Origin: VAZQ01 sp963827585
GTDB lineage: Bacteria > Pseudomonadota > Alphaproteobacteria > Rhizobiales > Xanthobacteraceae
Reading direction: 5' to 3'
NCBI GenBank assembly: GCA_963827585.1
Contig: CAWHCK010000046.1
Coordinates: 124,001 to 188,000, forward strand
DNA length: 64,000 nt
Part shown: positions 45,582 to 54,254 of the stretch, piece by piece
Numbering within the stretch: position 1 is the first letter of the stretch
Layout of the letters: the number at the start of each line of letters is the position of its first letter
The notes under the pieces: model-generated
Seen by the model: only the letters and a program-made list of their open reading frames with translations
Databases searched by the model: none
What the model was told of the DNA's origin: nothing
Translations under genes and position numbers: made by a program

Positions 45582-46832
45582 TCAAGCCACGGCGCGCCGT
45601 TTGGACGGACGCTTCGCGGGCCGGCGTTTCGCTGTCATGCGCTTGGGCGCCGCCCGCTTCGGAGATCGCCGCCAGAGGTCCTTGCTGGCGAGCCGCGCGC
45701 CCTCGACCAGCGCTTCGAGCTTCGCCCACATGATCTGCGGATGCACGCGCGCGAAATAGGTCACCTGCGCGAAGCCGCAATCGGTGCTGGCGATGACGTT
45801 CTCGCGCCCGACCAGGCGCGCCAGGCGAACGACGCGTTCGGCGATGAGCTCCGGATGCTCCACGATGTTGGTCGCATGGCTGATCACGCCCGGGATCAAC
45901 ACCGTGTCCTTGGGCAGCGCGCGTTCCTCCCACAGCCGCCATTCGTGCTCGTGACGCGGATTGGCGAGCTCGATGGAATAGGCGCCGGCGCGCACCTTCA
46001 AGACGAGGTCGGCGATGTCCTTGAAGGGGACGTCGGACGCGTGCGGTCCCGGCCAGCTTCCCCAGCAGACGTGATATCGGATCCGGTCGCGCGGAAGCCC
46101 CTTGATGGCGTGGTTGGTGATCTCGACCTGCTTGGCCAGCCAGGTGCGGTACTCCTTCAGGCTCTTGGGCGGCACCATCCGGTCGTAGCTCACCGCGGCG
46201 CGGGCATCGTCGAGCTGCACCAGGAAGCCGGCGTCGATGATGGTCTTGTATTCGGTGTGCATCGCGTCGCCGATCGCCTGCTGCAGATCGTCGTCGTTGG
46301 CGTAGTACTCGTTCTTGCGGTCGGGGATCACGCTCGTGGGCGCCGCCACGGGCAGGAAGGCTTCTTCCACCTGGACGGCGCGCAGGGCGTCTTTGAAATT
46401 GTCGATGTCCTGTTGCAGCTCGGCCTGGCCGGTATAGGCGATCGGCGCCACCGCAACCGAATCCAGCACGGTTTCCACCCGGTCGCGAGAGTCGAGGTCG
46501 GCATAGAACTCGGCAAATCGCGTGCGGTCGGCGCCGCGGGTGAAGGGATTGCTGCCCGCCTTGAACGGCCGGCGCTCGAACCCGCCGAGGCGAAACAGCG
46601 TGTACTGCGCCCAACTGATCGCCTTTCCGAACTCGCCGTCGCTGATGACGTCGAGACCGATGTCGGCTTGGCGGCGAACGACCTCGGCCACGGAGGCTTT
46701 GAGACACGCGGCGTAGGCGTCGGCGTCGAAGGGCTTGCCGGCTTCCTTGGCGCTGAGAAATTCGCGCAACGCCGCCGGCCGGATGAGGCTGCCGACATGG
46801 GTGGTGAGGATCCGGTCCGTGCTGCGTTTCAT
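45582..46832 (-). CDS. Cobalamin-independent methionine synthase (MetE)-like enzyme with basic tail
   Basis: A 416-residue protein homologous to the catalytic C-terminal half of MetE. RILTTHVGSLIRP opens the barrel; the zinc ligands are visible as His and Cys in YHVCWGSW (about 253), Glu in SIELANPR and Cys in STDCGFAQ (about 350). There is no N-terminal MetE domain, so it is a stand-alone methyltransferase of the kind often found in catabolic clusters, not necessarily methionine synthase. The last 25 residues are Arg/Lys/Pro-rich (KRAAPKRMTAKRRPAKRP), unlike the family. GGGGGAG precedes the ATG. Confidence 0.85.
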   Translation of the reverse strand: MKRSTDRILTTHVGSLIRPAALREFLSAKEAGKPFDADAYAACLKASVAEVVRRQADIGLDVISDGEFGKAISWAQYTLFRLGGFERRPFKAGSNPFTRGADRTRFAEFYADLDSRDRVETVLDSVAVAPIAYTGQAELQQDIDNFKDALRAVQVEEAFLPVAAPTSVIPDRKNEYYANDDDLQQAIGDAMHTEYKTIIDAGFLVQLDDARAAVSYDRMVPPKSLKEYRTWLAKQVEITNHAIKGLPRDRIRYHVCWGSWPGPHASDVPFKDIADLVLKVRAGAYSIELANPRHEHEWRLWEERALPKDTVLIPGVISHATNIVEHPELIAERVVRLARLVGRENVIASTDCGFAQVTYFARVHPQIMWAKLEALVEGARLASKDLWRRSPKRAAPKRMTAKRRPAKRPSKRRAVA

Positions 46833-46913
46833 TTTTCTCCCCCGCGTTTCGTTGTTCGTTGCGCCGCCGAATGCGCGTTCGGCGGAGATTACCCCTTGGC
46901 TCGTCGAAACGAC

Positions 46914-46938
46914 AGCGCGGGCCCCGAGGGCCCGCGCT
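46914..46938 (-). terminator. Strong GC hairpin downstream of rpsU
   Basis: AGCGCGGGCCC (46914-46924) pairs perfectly with GGGCCCGCGCT (46928-46938) around a three-base loop. It lies 48 bases past the rpsU stop and before the MetE-like gene. Only a short T run follows in the transcribed direction, so termination efficiency is uncertain; it could also protect the rpsU mRNA 3' end. Confidence 0.55.
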
Positions 46939-46985
46939 GCATCGTCGGTCGTCGGCTCGGCGTCGGCCGGGCCGAAATCAATGGG

Positions 46986-47261
46986 TCAAAAGCTCGGACG
47001 CCGCGGAGCGCCGCGCGCCGGACTTCCGGGGCCGGTGGTGGGCCGCGGCTTCATCGGCAACAGGCCCTCGCGCTGCATCCGCTTGCGCGCGAGCTTGCGG
47101 GCGCGGCGGATCGCTTCCGCCTTCTCGCGGGCCTTTTTTTCGGAGGGCTTTTCATAATGTCCGCGGAGCTTCATCTCGCGGAAAATGCCCTCGCGCTGCA
47201 TCTTCTTCTTCAGCGCCTTGAGGGCCTGGTCGACATTGTTGTCACGGACGAGAACCTGCAC
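46986..47261 (-). CDS. rpsU: 30S ribosomal protein S21
   Basis: A 91-residue basic ribosomal protein: VQVLVRDNNVDQALKALKKK then MQREGIFREMKLRGHYEKPS and a helical KKAREKAEAIRRARKLARKR stretch. It starts at a GTG (47261) preceded by AAGGA. The C-terminus has about 20 extra Pro/Gly/Arg residues beyond the core family, as is common in Rhizobiales. S21 helps place the Shine-Dalgarno helix during initiation. Confidence 0.95.
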   Translation of the reverse strand: MQVLVRDNNVDQALKALKKKMQREGIFREMKLRGHYEKPSEKKAREKAEAIRRARKLARKRMQREGLLPMKPRPTTGPGSPARGAPRRPSF

Positions 47262-47486
47262 GCGTCGTTCCTTTGCTGTGGTTCCTGCACGGTCATGGAT
47301 GTACGGGAGCCCGCCGATCCGACGCCAAGGCGCGATCGCGCGGGCTCCCCGATTGGCCGCGCATGTAGCAGAATCAGCGCAAAGAGTCCATCCGCCGGTT
47401 CCCCGTTTCGCGGGTGTGGGCATGCGTGCGGGTGTGGGCATGCAGTGCAGTGCACGCGGAGAGATCGCGATGATTGCGCCCGTCCG

Positions 47487-48569
47487 TCACGCCGGGTCCG
47501 GGCGGAGAACCCGCGTCACATGTCCCATCTTGCGGCCGGGGCGCGGCGCGCCCTTGCCGTAGAGATGAACGCTCGCGCCGGGCACGTTGAGCCATTTGGC
47601 GTAGTCCTCGACCTCGGCGCCGATGAGATTGGTCATCTCGATGCGGCCGTGCCGCAGCGGCTTGACCAGCGGCCAGCCGGCGACCGCGCGCACGTGCTGC
47701 TCGAACTGCGAGACGGTGGCGCCGTCGATCGTCCAATGGCCGGAATTGTGCACCCGCGGCGCGATCTCGTTGACCAGCAGGGCGTGGCCCGCGCCCGCGG
47801 CCACCACGAACATCTCCACCGCGAGCACGCCGACATAATCGAACCCGGTCGCGATGGTTTCGGCGATCCGCCGCGCCTCGCCGGCGAGGCTTTCGGGCAC
47901 CTTCGCCGGAACGCGCGAAAACTTGAGGATATGGTCGCGATGCTCGTTCTCGATCAGATCGAAGCATTCGACGCGGCCGTCGCGCGTGCGCGCCGCGACA
48001 ACCGAGACTTCGCGTTCGAACGGCACGAAGGCTTCGAGGATCGCGGGCTGTTCGCCGATCTCGCGCCAGGCCCTGGCAGCATCGCTGCCGTTGCGGATGC
48101 TGACCTGGCCCTTGCCGTCGTAGCCGAAGCGCCGCGTCTTGAGGATCGCCGGCCGGCCGGTCGCATCCAAGGCGGCCGCGAGCTCGCCGGGCGAGGCGAC
48201 TTCGGCAAAGGACGCGGTCCCGATGCCGAGGCCGGCGATGAAGTTCTTCTCGGTCAGCCGGTCCTGCGTGATCGCCAATACCTGCGGGTCGGGCACGACC
48301 GGCTTGCGTGCGGACAGGAAGGTCGCGGTTTGCGCCGGCACGTTTTCGAACTCGTAGGTGATCACATCGACGTCGGCGGCGAAGCGATCGAGCGCGGCGT
48401 GATCGGCATAGTCGGCGCAGGTGACGCGGTGCACCACGTCGAAGGCGGGCGCGTCGGGACTGGGGGCGAAGACGTGGCACTTGAATCCGAGCCGCGCGGC
48501 AGCGAGCGCGAGCATGCGGCCGAGCTGCCCGCCACCCAGGATGCCGATCGTCGAATCGGGCGTCAGCAC
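47487..48569 (-). CDS. purK: N5-carboxyaminoimidazole ribonucleotide synthase PurK
   Basis: A 360-residue ATP-grasp enzyme converting AIR, bicarbonate and ATP to N5-CAIR in purine synthesis. STIGILGGGQLGRMLALAAARLG is the N-terminal signature; LKTRRFGYDGKGQ and EAFVPFEREVSVVAAR belong to the ATP-grasp core; FVVAAGAGHALLVNEIAPRVHNSGHWT carries the metal-binding Glu/Asn. It begins at a GTG three bases after the purE stop. Confidence 0.96.
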   Translation of the reverse strand: MLTPDSTIGILGGGQLGRMLALAAARLGFKCHVFAPSPDAPAFDVVHRVTCADYADHAALDRFAADVDVITYEFENVPAQTATFLSARKPVVPDPQVLAITQDRLTEKNFIAGLGIGTASFAEVASPGELAAALDATGRPAILKTRRFGYDGKGQVSIRNGSDAARAWREIGEQPAILEAFVPFEREVSVVAARTRDGRVECFDLIENEHRDHILKFSRVPAKVPESLAGEARRIAETIATGFDYVGVLAVEMFVVAAGAGHALLVNEIAPRVHNSGHWTIDGATVSQFEQHVRAVAGWPLVKPLRHGRIEMTNLIGAEVEDYAKWLNVPGASVHLYGKGAPRPGRKMGHVTRVLRPDPA

Positions 48570-48572
48570 GCT

Positions 48573-49058
48573 CTAGTCCTTCGGGCGCGCCGCGACGGCT
48601 TGGGTTTGGCGCGCACGCCATTGATCGAGCCGCTTGGCGAGACGCGAGTCGGAGAGGGCGAGCACGGCGGCCGCGAGCAGCGCGGCGTTGATCGCGCCCG
48701 GCTTGCCGATGGCGAGCGTGCCGACCGGAACGCCGGCGGGCATCTGCATGATGGAGAGGAGGCTGTCCTTGCCTTCGAGCGCGTGGGTGTTCATCGGCAC
48801 GCCGAACACCGGCAGCGACGTCAGCGATGCGGTCATGCCGGGGAGGTGGGCGGCGCCGCCGGCGCCCGCGATCACCACCTTGAAGCCTTTCTTGCGCGCG
48901 GACTTTCCGAACTTGAACAGCCGGTCGGGGGTCCGGTGCGCCGACACGATGAGCGGCTCGTAGCCGACGCGCAGCTCGGCGAGCGTGTCGGCGGCGTGCT
49001 TCATGGTCTGCCAGTCGGACTGGCTTCCCATGATGATTGCAACCGGCTTCCCCGCCAT
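48573..49058 (-). CDS. purE: N5-CAIR mutase PurE
   Basis: A 161-residue class I PurE that moves the carboxylate from N5-CAIR to CAIR. IIMGSQSDWQTMKHA, VSAHRTPDRLF and GAGGAAHLPGMTASLT are the active-site segments; the conserved His lies in SAHR. The ATG at 49058 has GAGG upstream; the frame is open further up but lacks family sequence. First gene of the purE-purK pair. Confidence 0.96.
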   Translation of the reverse strand: MAGKPVAIIMGSQSDWQTMKHAADTLAELRVGYEPLIVSAHRTPDRLFKFGKSARKKGFKVVIAGAGGAAHLPGMTASLTSLPVFGVPMNTHALEGKDSLLSIMQMPAGVPVGTLAIGKPGAINAALLAAAVLALSDSRLAKRLDQWRARQTQAVAARPKD

Positions 49059-49228
49059 TGGCGCCTCGAACCGCCCGAAAGGAAGCCGGCGATTATAGGG
49101 GCGGCCTTTGGGGTGGCAAGGCGACGACAAAACGAGGGTGAATCGGACCTTGGACGGATTTCCGCCCCAAAAATAAGCCAATTGGAGTGCATCCCCACGA
49201 CGTGGAAGGTGGGGTCCACAGGGGCTCA

Positions 49229-49275
49229 TTGACAGCGCCGTTGGGGAAGTTTAAGAGAGCGAACGTTCGTTCTCT
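49229..49275 (+). promoter_or_regulatory. tetR-efflux promoter with overlapping palindromic operator
   Basis: TTGACA (49229-49234), 17 bases, then TAAGAG (49252-49257) form a plausible promoter. Starting inside the -10 is a 20-bp palindrome with one mismatch, GAGAGCGAAC / GTTCGTTCTC (49255-49274), well placed for TetR repression of its own operon. The RBS region and ATG follow at 49315. Confidence 0.65.
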
Positions 49276-49314
49276 TTATGCTGCGCTGCAAGATCGGGTG
49301 GGGGACTTCCGTTC

Positions 49315-49944
49315 ATGCGCCGGGCCAACGCCCAGCTTCAGTCCGATCGTCGCGCCGAGATCCTGGCGGCGGCGCAGCGGTGCTTCGTGCGCTCGGGCTT
49401 TCACGGCGCCTCCATGCAGGAGATTTGCGCCGAGGCCGGCATGAGCCCGGGCAACCTCTACCGCTATTTCCCGTCGAAAGAGGCGCTCATCGCCGGCATC
49501 GCCGAGCGCGATCGCGCCGAGGTCGCGCAGCAATTCGCCCGCGCGGACCTCTCCCGCGGCCTGTTCGCCGTGCTCGAAGGCATGGCGCACCATCACTTTG
49601 CTGAGCGCCCGCGCGAGCAGGTTATGCTCTGCACCGAGGTGATGGCCGAGGCCCGCCGCCATCCCGAAATCGCGCGTATCTCCGCGTCCTTCGATGCCGA
49701 CGTGAGGAAATGGCTCGCGGCCCTGCTGCGCGCCGCGGCCGAGCGCGGCGACATTCCCGCCGACATCGATTTCGATGGCGTCATCACCATGCTCATGGTG
49801 ATCGCCGACGGGGTGTGGTGGCGCCGCGCGCTCGATCCCGATTTCGACCCGGAAACCGTGTTTCCGATCTTCATGGATATCACCCGTCATATGCTGCGCG
49901 GCCGCTCCGCCAGCGTGTCCAACATCAAGGAGAACTCCCGATGA
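49315..49944 (+). CDS. TetR/AcrR-family repressor of the efflux operon
   Basis: A 209-residue regulator. The N-terminal HTH is ILAAAQRCFVRSGFHGASMQ, then EICAEAGMSPGNLYRYFPSKEALI, the canonical TetR pattern; the helical C-terminal ligand domain follows. The stop overlaps the start of the membrane fusion gene (ATGA), so regulator and pump are one operon, and a palindrome sits over its promoter. Confidence 0.93.
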   Translation: MRRANAQLQSDRRAEILAAAQRCFVRSGFHGASMQEICAEAGMSPGNLYRYFPSKEALIAGIAERDRAEVAQQFARADLSRGLFAVLEGMAHHHFAERPREQVMLCTEVMAEARRHPEIARISASFDADVRKWLAALLRAAAERGDIPADIDFDGVITMLMVIADGVWWRRALDPDFDPETVFPIFMDITRHMLRGRSASVSNIKENSR

Positions 49945-51038
49945 AAGCGAGCCGCGTTACGGCGGTCGGCCTCATCGCCGCCGCCGGGCTTTGGATCGCA
50001 TCCGGCCACTTCCTTCCGCATGAAAGCGCGGAAAGCCGCGCCGCGGACCGCGCCGGCGAGGCCCAGGCGAAGAAGCTCTTCCGCGTCGCGGTCGTCGGCA
50101 CAACGCTCGTTCCGCACAGCCGCAAGCTCACCGTCGCCGGTCGCACCGAGGCGGACAAGCGGGTCACCATCACGGCGCGTGCCAGCGGGGTCCTGACGGA
50201 GCTCAGGATCAAGCGCGGAATGTGGGTGCAGAAGGGGGACGTGCTCGCCATCCTGTCCGACGAGGCGCGCGAGGCGCAGGTGGCGCAGGCGCAAGCGGTG
50301 GTGACGCAAAAGCGCACCGAGCTCGAGGCCAAGCGTGCGCTGATCTTGAATGGCACGCTGCCGCGGCTCCAGCTCGTCGACCTCGAGGCGCAGGTCAAGG
50401 CCGCGGAAGCCGCGCTCGCCGGCGCCGAGGCCGAGCGCGACCGCGGCGTGCTGCGCGCGCCCTGGTCGGGCGTGGTGCATGACGTGGCGGTCGAGGTCGG
50501 CCAGGCCGCGTTCTCCATGGCCGGCCGCGAGATCGCGCATCTCGTCGCGCTCGATCCGATGCTGGCGGTGGTCGAAGTGGCGGAGCGCAAGCTCGCCGGC
50601 ATCAAGGTCGGCGACACCGCCGACGTGCGGCTCGTCACCGGCGAGAGCGCGCGCGGCAAAATTCGGTTCGTCGCCAAGACCGCGAGCCAGACCACGCGCA
50701 CCTATCGGGTCGAGATCGAGCTGCCGAACGCCGACGGCAAAATCCCCGACGGCATCACGGCGGAGGTCTCCATGCCGCTGTCGCCGGTGCCGGCGACGCG
50801 CGTCCCGCGCTCCGCGCTCACCTTCTCCTCGGCCGGCAATCTCGGCGTGCGCACGGTCGGCGCCGATGACACGGTCGCGTTCGCCCCGGTCAACGTGATC
50901 GAGGACGAGCAGAGCTTCATGTGGGTCACCGGCCTTCCCGACGGCACGCACGTGATCGTGCAGGGGCAGGATTTCGTGCGCGAAGGCCAAAAGGTCGATG
51001 CCGTGAGGGCGCCCGAGCTCACCGCCACGGCGAAGTAG
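49941..51038 (+). CDS. RND efflux periplasmic adaptor (membrane fusion protein)
   Basis: A 365-residue adaptor with an N-terminal membrane anchor (VGLIAAAGLWIASGHFLP). A lipoyl half-motif ITARASGVLTELRIKRGMWVQKGD and its partner RAPWSGVVHDVAVEVGQ flank an alpha-hairpin (AQVAQAQAVVTQKRTELEAK), then beta-barrel and membrane-proximal domains. It links the RND pump to an outer-membrane channel; no TolC-like gene is in the window. Coupled to tetR; the pump gene follows after 75 bases. Confidence 0.93.
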   Translation: MKASRVTAVGLIAAAGLWIASGHFLPHESAESRAADRAGEAQAKKLFRVAVVGTTLVPHSRKLTVAGRTEADKRVTITARASGVLTELRIKRGMWVQKGDVLAILSDEAREAQVAQAQAVVTQKRTELEAKRALILNGTLPRLQLVDLEAQVKAAEAALAGAEAERDRGVLRAPWSGVVHDVAVEVGQAAFSMAGREIAHLVALDPMLAVVEVAERKLAGIKVGDTADVRLVTGESARGKIRFVAKTASQTTRTYRVEIELPNADGKIPDGITAEVSMPLSPVPATRVPRSALTFSSAGNLGVRTVGADDTVAFAPVNVIEDEQSFMWVTGLPDGTHVIVQGQDFVREGQKVDAVRAPELTATAK

Positions 51039-51113
51039 CTCGGTATCTCGGCGCCCCTTTCCGCTGCCGGGAAGGGGACCGCCAGGGGGGTCCGGCAGCA
51101 CGAGAATGATGTG

Positions 51114-54100
51114 ATGTCCAGGTTCATCGACTACGCCATCGATCACGCGCGGCTCACCATCGCGACGCTCATCTTCCTGCTGTGCGCGGGCATGGTCGCC
51201 TATGTGACGATCCCCAAGGAGGCCGAGCCGGACATCAAGATCCCGATCATCTATGTCCAGCTTTCCCAGCGCGGCATCAGCCCGGAGGACGCCGAGCGGC
51301 TCCTGTTGCGGCCGGTCGAGACCCAGCTCAAATCGGTCGGCAACGTGAAGGAGATGCGCTCGACCGCCTTCGAGGGTGGCGGCTTCGTGCTGCTCGAGTT
51401 CGAGGCCGGCTTCGACGCCAAGTCGGCGCTCGCGGACGTGCGCGCCAAGGTGGATCAGGCCAAGCACGACCTGCCGCGCGACGTCGACGAGCCGCAGGTG
51501 CTCGAGGTCAACCTCTCGCTCTATCCGGTGCTGGTGGTGGGGCTTTCCGGCGACGTGCCCGAGCGCACGCTGCTGCGCATCGCGCGCGCCGCCAAGAACG
51601 CGATCGAGCAGGCGCCGGGCGTCCTCTCGGCCGAGCTGCGCGGCGCCCGCGACGAGGTGGTCGAGATCATTCTCGATCCGACGCAGTTGAGCAGCTACGG
51701 GATGTCGCTCGATACGCTCGGATCGATGACGCAGTCGTTCAACACCCTGATCGCCGCCGGCGCGCTCGAAGGCGAGACCGGGCGCTTCGCCGTCAAGGTG
51801 CCCTCCCTGTTCGAGAAGCCGCAGGACATCCTGCGGATTCCCATCGTGGCTTCGCCGAAGGCATCGGTGACGCTGCTCGACATCGCCGAGGTCAAGCCGA
51901 CGTTCAAGGACGCCACCTCGGTGACGCGGGTGAACGGGCGTCCGGCCATGACCATCGAGGTGTCGAAACGCACCGGCGCCAACCTGATCGAGACCGTCGA
52001 CGCGGTGAAGGCGACGGTGGCGGCGCTGCAGAAGACCTGGCCCGAAGCCGTGCACGTCACCTTCACCCAGGACAAGTCGAAGGTCATCCGGCAGATGCTC
52101 GGCGACCTGCAGAATTCGGTCGTCACGGGCGTGCTGCTGGTGGCGGTCGTGATCCTGTTCGCGCTCGGCTTCCGCGCCTCGCTGTTCATCGGCATTGCGA
52201 TACCGGCCTCGTTTCTGGCCGGCGTGCTCGGGCTGCAGCTCGCGGGGCTGACGGTCAACATCGTCGTCCTGTTCTCGCTCATTCTCGCCGTCGGCATGCT
52301 GGTCGACGACGCCATCATCGTGTCGGAATTCGCCGAGCGCCGCATGTCCGAAGGCATGCCGGCGAGGCAGGCCTATTCGCTTGCGGCCAAGCGCATGTGC
52401 GGGCCGGTGGTGGCGGCGACCGCGACCCGCATCGCGGCGTTTTCGCCGCTGCTGTTCTGGCCGGGGGTGGTCGGCCAGTTCATGAAATATCTGCCGATCA
52501 CGCTGATCGCGACCTTGTCGGCCTCGCTGGTGGTCGCGCTGTTCTTCACGCCCACGCTCGGTGCGCTGCTGGGCAAGGCCGCGCCGGTGCCGCACGACGA
52601 GCGGGCGCGGGATCGCGGGCCCTATATGCGGACCGTGCGCCTGGCCTTGCGCCACCCCGGCTCGACGCTGGCGCTGGCGGCGCTCCTGCTGGTCGCGGTG
52701 CAGATGGCCTACGGCAAGTTCGGCCGCGGTGTCGAATTCTTCCCGAGCGTCGAGCCCGACTACGGCCAGGTCATCGTGCACGCCCGCGGCAACCTTGCGC
52801 TCGACGAAAAGAATCGCCTGGTCGCCGAGGTCGAGAAGCGCGTGCTCGCATTCGACGGGCTCAAGACCGTCTACACCCGCATCGGCGAGCAGCCGCGCGG
52901 CATGAGCGAGCTGACCGAGGATACCGTCGGCGTCATCCAGTTCGAGTTCGCGGATTGGCGCAGCCGTGCGCCGGCGCACGAGATCATGGATGCCATCCGC
53001 GCCAAGACCGCCGATATTCCGGGCATCCTGGTCGAGGTGACGGCGCCGCGCGCGGGCCCGCCGACGGGCAAGCCGATCCAGGTCCAGCTCGGGGCGCTGG
53101 ATCCGGCGGTGCTGCCGGCGGCCGCCAAGAAGGTCACGGCCATCCTGGCGGCGCACAGCGACATCCGCGATCTCGACGACGGCCAGCCGCTCCCCGGCAT
53201 CGATTGGAAGATCGAGGTCGACAAGTCGGAGGCCGCGAAATACGGCGCCGGCGTCAACACCGTCGGCGGCGCCGTTCAGCTCGTCACCAACGGCCTCAAG
53301 GCGACCGAATACCGTCCGGTCGACAGCGACAAGTCGGTGGACATTCTGGTCCGCTTTCCGCCCGATCGCCGCAGCCTCGATCAGATCGACGATCTGCGCG
53401 TGCAGACCCAGGTCGGCCACGTCCCGATCGGCAACTTCGTGCAGCGCGTGCCGGCGCAGCGCGTCGGCTACATCAACCGCGTCAACGGCAATCGCGTCAT
53501 GACGGTATCCGCCAACGTCGCCCAAGGCGTGCAGACCGCCAAGGTGCAGCAGGAGATCGTCAGCGAGCTCGCCAAGGCCGATCTCGGACCGGGCGTGATC
53601 TTCAGGCTCAAGGGCGAGGACGAAGAGCGCGCCAAGGCGTCGGCATTCCTGCTCAAGGCGTTCGGCACCGCGATCTTCCTCATCTTCGCGATCCTGCTCG
53701 CGCAATTCAACAAGCTGACCTCGGTCGGCCTGGTGCTCACCGCCGTCGTGCTCTCGACCTTCGGCGTGCTGCTGGGACTCATGATCATGGGCCAGCCGTT
53801 CGGCGTCGTGATGACGGGGATCGGCGTCATCGCCAATGCGGGCGTGATCGTGAACAACAATATCGTGCTGATCGACACCTACGACCGATTGCGGCGCGAA
53901 GGCGTGGCGGCTTACGACGCGATCATCGAAACCTGCCGCGAGCGCGCCCGCCCGGTCGTGCTCACCGCGGTGACGGCGATCCTCGGCGTGCTGCCGATCG
54001 CGTTCGGCATGAACATCGAGTTCATGTCGCGCGAGATCACCCTTGGCGCACCGGCGACGCAATGGTGGGTCAACCTGTCGACCGCGATCGTCTTCGGCCT

Positions 54101-54254
54101 CGGCTTTGCGACCGTGCTCACGCTGATCGTGACGCCGGCGGCCTTGATGGCGATCGAGAACCTGCGCGTGTGGCGCCTGCGTTGGTCGGCGGCGGCGCGC
54201 AGGTGGATGGCGGCCTTCGGACGTCCGCGTGCGGCGGGGATCACTCCGGCGTAA
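51114..54254 (+). CDS. RND-family multidrug efflux pump, inner-membrane component
   Basis: A 1046-residue proton-driven transporter with two repeats of TM plus large periplasmic loops. Proton relay Asp pair in AVGMLVDDAIIVSEFAERR (TM4), first helix FIDYAIDHARLTIATLIFLL, and PKEAEPDIKIP after TM1. Second-half helices include IGVIANAGVIVNNNIVLIDTY. More like the HAE1/AcrB group than metal CusA-type pumps. Its last 14 bases overlap the end of the convergent TctC gene. An in-frame GTG sits directly before the ATG. Confidence 0.95.
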   Translation: MSRFIDYAIDHARLTIATLIFLLCAGMVAYVTIPKEAEPDIKIPIIYVQLSQRGISPEDAERLLLRPVETQLKSVGNVKEMRSTAFEGGGFVLLEFEAGFDAKSALADVRAKVDQAKHDLPRDVDEPQVLEVNLSLYPVLVVGLSGDVPERTLLRIARAAKNAIEQAPGVLSAELRGARDEVVEIILDPTQLSSYGMSLDTLGSMTQSFNTLIAAGALEGETGRFAVKVPSLFEKPQDILRIPIVASPKASVTLLDIAEVKPTFKDATSVTRVNGRPAMTIEVSKRTGANLIETVDAVKATVAALQKTWPEAVHVTFTQDKSKVIRQMLGDLQNSVVTGVLLVAVVILFALGFRASLFIGIAIPASFLAGVLGLQLAGLTVNIVVLFSLILAVGMLVDDAIIVSEFAERRMSEGMPARQAYSLAAKRMCGPVVAATATRIAAFSPLLFWPGVVGQFMKYLPITLIATLSASLVVALFFTPTLGALLGKAAPVPHDERARDRGPYMRTVRLALRHPGSTLALAALLLVAVQMAYGKFGRGVEFFPSVEPDYGQVIVHARGNLALDEKNRLVAEVEKRVLAFDGLKTVYTRIGEQPRGMSELTEDTVGVIQFEFADWRSRAPAHEIMDAIRAKTADIPGILVEVTAPRAGPPTGKPIQVQLGALDPAVLPAAAKKVTAILAAHSDIRDLDDGQPLPGIDWKIEVDKSEAAKYGAGVNTVGGAVQLVTNGLKATEYRPVDSDKSVDILVRFPPDRRSLDQIDDLRVQTQVGHVPIGNFVQRVPAQRVGYINRVNGNRVMTVSANVAQGVQTAKVQQEIVSELAKADLGPGVIFRLKGEDEERAKASAFLLKAFGTAIFLIFAILLAQFNKLTSVGLVLTAVVLSTFGVLLGLMIMGQPFGVVMTGIGVIANAGVIVNNNIVLIDTYDRLRREGVAAYDAIIETCRERARPVVLTAVTAILGVLPIAFGMNIEFMSREITLGAPATQWWVNLSTAIVFGLGFATVLTLIVTPAALMAIENLRVWRLRWSAAARRWMAAFGRPRAAGITPA

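Noticed and set aside
47410..47443. CRISPR-like repeat
   Set aside because: Only two units of an 18-base period with a two-base spacer; no further repeats and no cas genes.
45519..49232. Long plus-strand frame across the MetE-like, rpsU and purEK genes
   Set aside because: Crosses five recognisable minus-strand genes and has no domain of its own.
49887..54062. Very long open frame antisense to the RND adaptor and pump genes
   Set aside because: It is the codon-aligned mirror of the pump genes; high GC third positions remove stops. The product is rich in Arg, Gly, His and Asp without any domain.
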